From: Kaistia defluvii
GTDB taxonomy: Bacteria; Pseudomonadota; Alphaproteobacteria; Rhizobiales; Kaistiaceae
Direction of reading: 5' to 3'
Assembly (NCBI RefSeq): GCF_040548815.1
Contig: NZ_JBEPSM010000001.1
Coordinates: 186,001 to 250,000 of the forward strand
DNA: 64,000 bases
Under the pieces are notes generated by a model that worked only from the letters and a program-made list of their open reading frames with translations, made no database searches and was not told the origin of the DNA. Position 1 is the first letter of the stretch; every line of letters begins with the position of its first letter. The translations under genes were made by a program, and so were the position numbers. Below, one piece after another: positions 62,740-64,000 of the stretch.

Positions 62740-64000
62740 TCAATTTGGCAGGGCGAACGCCACGATTTCGTCGGATACCCTCGGCGTCAGGATCGAATTC
62801 CCGCCGACGGTGAAGACGACATATTGCTTGCCCTTGTAGTCGTAGACCGCCGGCATCGCGACGGCGGGGGCTTCGACCAGCGACTTCCAGAGAACCTCGC
62901 CGGTCTTCAGGTCGATAGCGCGGACGCGGGAATCCATCGAGGCGCCGATGAAGATCACGCCGGTCGCCGTGACGACGGGCGCGCCGATCGTGATCGTCCC
63001 CCAGGATTCCGGCATGTAGAAGCCCCATTTCTGGATCTGGCCGAACGGCTTGTTCCAGAGCTGCGCGCCGGTCTTGAGGTCATACGCGGCCATCGTGCCA
63101 TAGGGCGGCTTCCAGCACGGCATGCCGAGCGGATTGAGGAAGGTGTTGAGATTCATGCCATAGGGGCCGCCGGTCTGCGGGAACAGGCCGCCGGTCTCCG
63201 AGCCGCCGCTGACGGCTTTCTCGTAATCGGCGCGGGTCAGCAACTGGTAGGTCTGCACCGCGCTGGAGGAATTGACGACGAAGGTTTGCGAGCGCGGATC
63301 GAGCGCGCCGCCGCCCCATTCCGTGCCGCCGATCGTGCCGGGATAGACCAGCGATCCCTGCAGGCTGGGCGGCGTGAAGCGGCCCTCGTCGACCAGCGAT
63401 TTGGCGGTGCGGCTGCAATAGCCGAAGCTCGCCCAGTCCGCGAGGTCGTAGACGCCCGGCCACTTGTCCGGCACCACCGGTTTCGGCAGGTCGACAAAGG
63501 GCTGGGTGGGGGCGGAATGCTCGCCCGGCACGGTCGATTTCGGCACCGGCCGCTCTTCCATCGGATAGATCGGCTCGCCGGTCGTGCGGTCGAGGATGTA
63601 GAGGAAGCCCTGCTTCGAGGTCTGGATCAGAGCGGGGATCGTCTTGCCGTCCTTCTCGAGGTCGAACAGCGTCGGTGCAGCGTTGGTGTCGAGGTCCCAG
63701 ATGTCGTGATGGACGAGCTGTCGGCTCCACAGCATCTTGCCGGTCGGGATATCGAGCGCCGTCACCGAGGTGATGACCTCGAGCCCCTCCGGAATGTCGC
63801 CGCCATAGAAATTGGGGCTGGGCGAGGAGACGGGAATGTAGAGGATCTGCCGTTCCGGATCGACCGACATCGAGGCCCAGACATTGGCCGTGCCGGTCTT
63901 GTTGATGAGCTCCGGCGGCAGCGAGTGGAACTCCCAGCGCAGGGCGCCGGTGCGCGCGTCGAGCGCGAAGATCGTGCCGGGGCTGTCGACGGTCTGGTCC
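62740..64000 (-). CDS. PQQ-dependent dehydrogenase (glucose-dehydrogenase-like), 5' end outside window
   Basis: Only the C-terminal part (about 420 residues) is in the window; the frame is open to the right edge, reading GTANVWASMSVDPER just before 63840. Propeller tryptophan-docking repeats are visible (TGKMLWSRQLVHHDIWDLDT and TGEVLWKSLVEAP). HHDIWDLD matches the active-site region of quinoprotein glucose dehydrogenases, which oxidise sugars or alcohols in the periplasm and pass electrons to ubiquinone or cytochrome c. Whether the missing N-terminus has membrane helices decides between the soluble and membrane-bound types. Confidence 0.88.
   Translation of the reverse strand, partial: DQTVDSPGTIFALDARTGALRWEFHSLPPELINKTGTANVWASMSVDPERQILYIPVSSPSPNFYGGDIPEGLEVITSVTALDIPTGKMLWSRQLVHHDIWDLDTNAAPTLFDLEKDGKTIPALIQTSKQGFLYILDRTTGEPIYPMEERPVPKSTVPGEHSAPTQPFVDLPKPVVPDKWPGVYDLADWASFGYCSRTAKSLVDEGRFTPPSLQGSLVYPGTIGGTEWGGGALDPRSQTFVVNSSSAVQTYQLLTRADYEKAVSGGSETGGLFPQTGGPYGMNLNTFLNPLGMPCWKPPYGTMAAYDLKTGAQLWNKPFGQIQKWGFYMPESWGTITIGAPVVTATGVIFIGASMDSRVRAIDLKTGEVLWKSLVEAPAVAMPAVYDYKGKQYVVFTVGGNSILTPRVSDEIVAFALPN

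Overview
The window is a high-GC stretch of an alphaproteobacterial chromosome, most likely from the order Hyphomicrobiales (Rhizobiales). That placement rests on a Ros/MucR zinc-finger regulator, DUF1491, DUF2336, DUF5330 and DUF6456 proteins, Omp25/31-like small outer-membrane proteins, a DivJ-like kinase locus, and many short palindromic intergenic repeats of the kind common in this group. A genus near Kaistia or Bosea is a guess. Gene density is high, operons overlap by ATGA/TGATG junctions, and no rRNA, tRNA, CRISPR array, insertion sequence or prophage was seen.

Region by region: 1-838 holds the end of an ECF-type operon (anti-sigma-like protein plus periplasmic metal-sensor-like protein). 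978-8436 is a sugar catabolic unit: a LacI repressor diverges from a CUT1 ABC importer (glucose/mannose-type binding protein, two permeases, MsmX/UgpC-type ATPase) followed by a TIM-barrel sugar isomerase and a Gfo/Idh/MocA dehydrogenase. 8602-23854 is mainly housekeeping and stress genes: Uup ABC-F ATPase, a SigK/RskA-like sigma/anti-sigma pair and a secreted FAS1 protein, an aminotransferase, a HerA-like ATPase, GST, M20 dipeptidase, LOG protein, an ECF42 sigma factor with its DGPF partner, cytochrome c' with a diheme cytochrome c, and FeSOD. 23938-26656 has oligopeptidase B and MsrB.

26898-34382 is a nine-gene Mrp-type cation/proton antiporter operon with E, F, G, a DUF4040 subunit, B, C and three D-type antiporter subunits but no fused MrpA. 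It contains a palindromic repeat element lodged between two of its genes. 34653-42847 is a conserved regulatory and cell-cycle-like block: MucR, a small protein with a DnaA domain IV-like helix-turn-helix coupled to a DUF6456 protein, SufE, DUF5330, a PAS histidine kinase, a peptidoglycan-binding-fold protein, DUF1491, DUF2336 and a 60-residue protein. 42899-48779 has two independent DUF1254/DUF1214 pairs, an EamA exporter and a Crp/Fnr regulator.

48868-64000 carries a DUF2161 nuclease-like protein, methionine aminopeptidase with an orphan ParD-like antitoxin (preceded by three 11-bp direct repeats), a LysR/PACE efflux pair, a class C beta-lactamase-fold protein, two tandem outer-membrane barrel proteins, a PBP1A-type penicillin-binding protein, a YcgN cysteine-cluster protein, an AraC/PhyH divergent pair, an aldo/keto reductase and the 3' part of a PQQ-dependent dehydrogenase. 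Strongest leads for follow-up are the DnaA-like/DUF6456 locus with its three-half-site operator, the ParD-like gene with helically phased repeats, the repeat that keeps an open frame inside the Mrp operon, and the keto-sugar-like catabolic operon.
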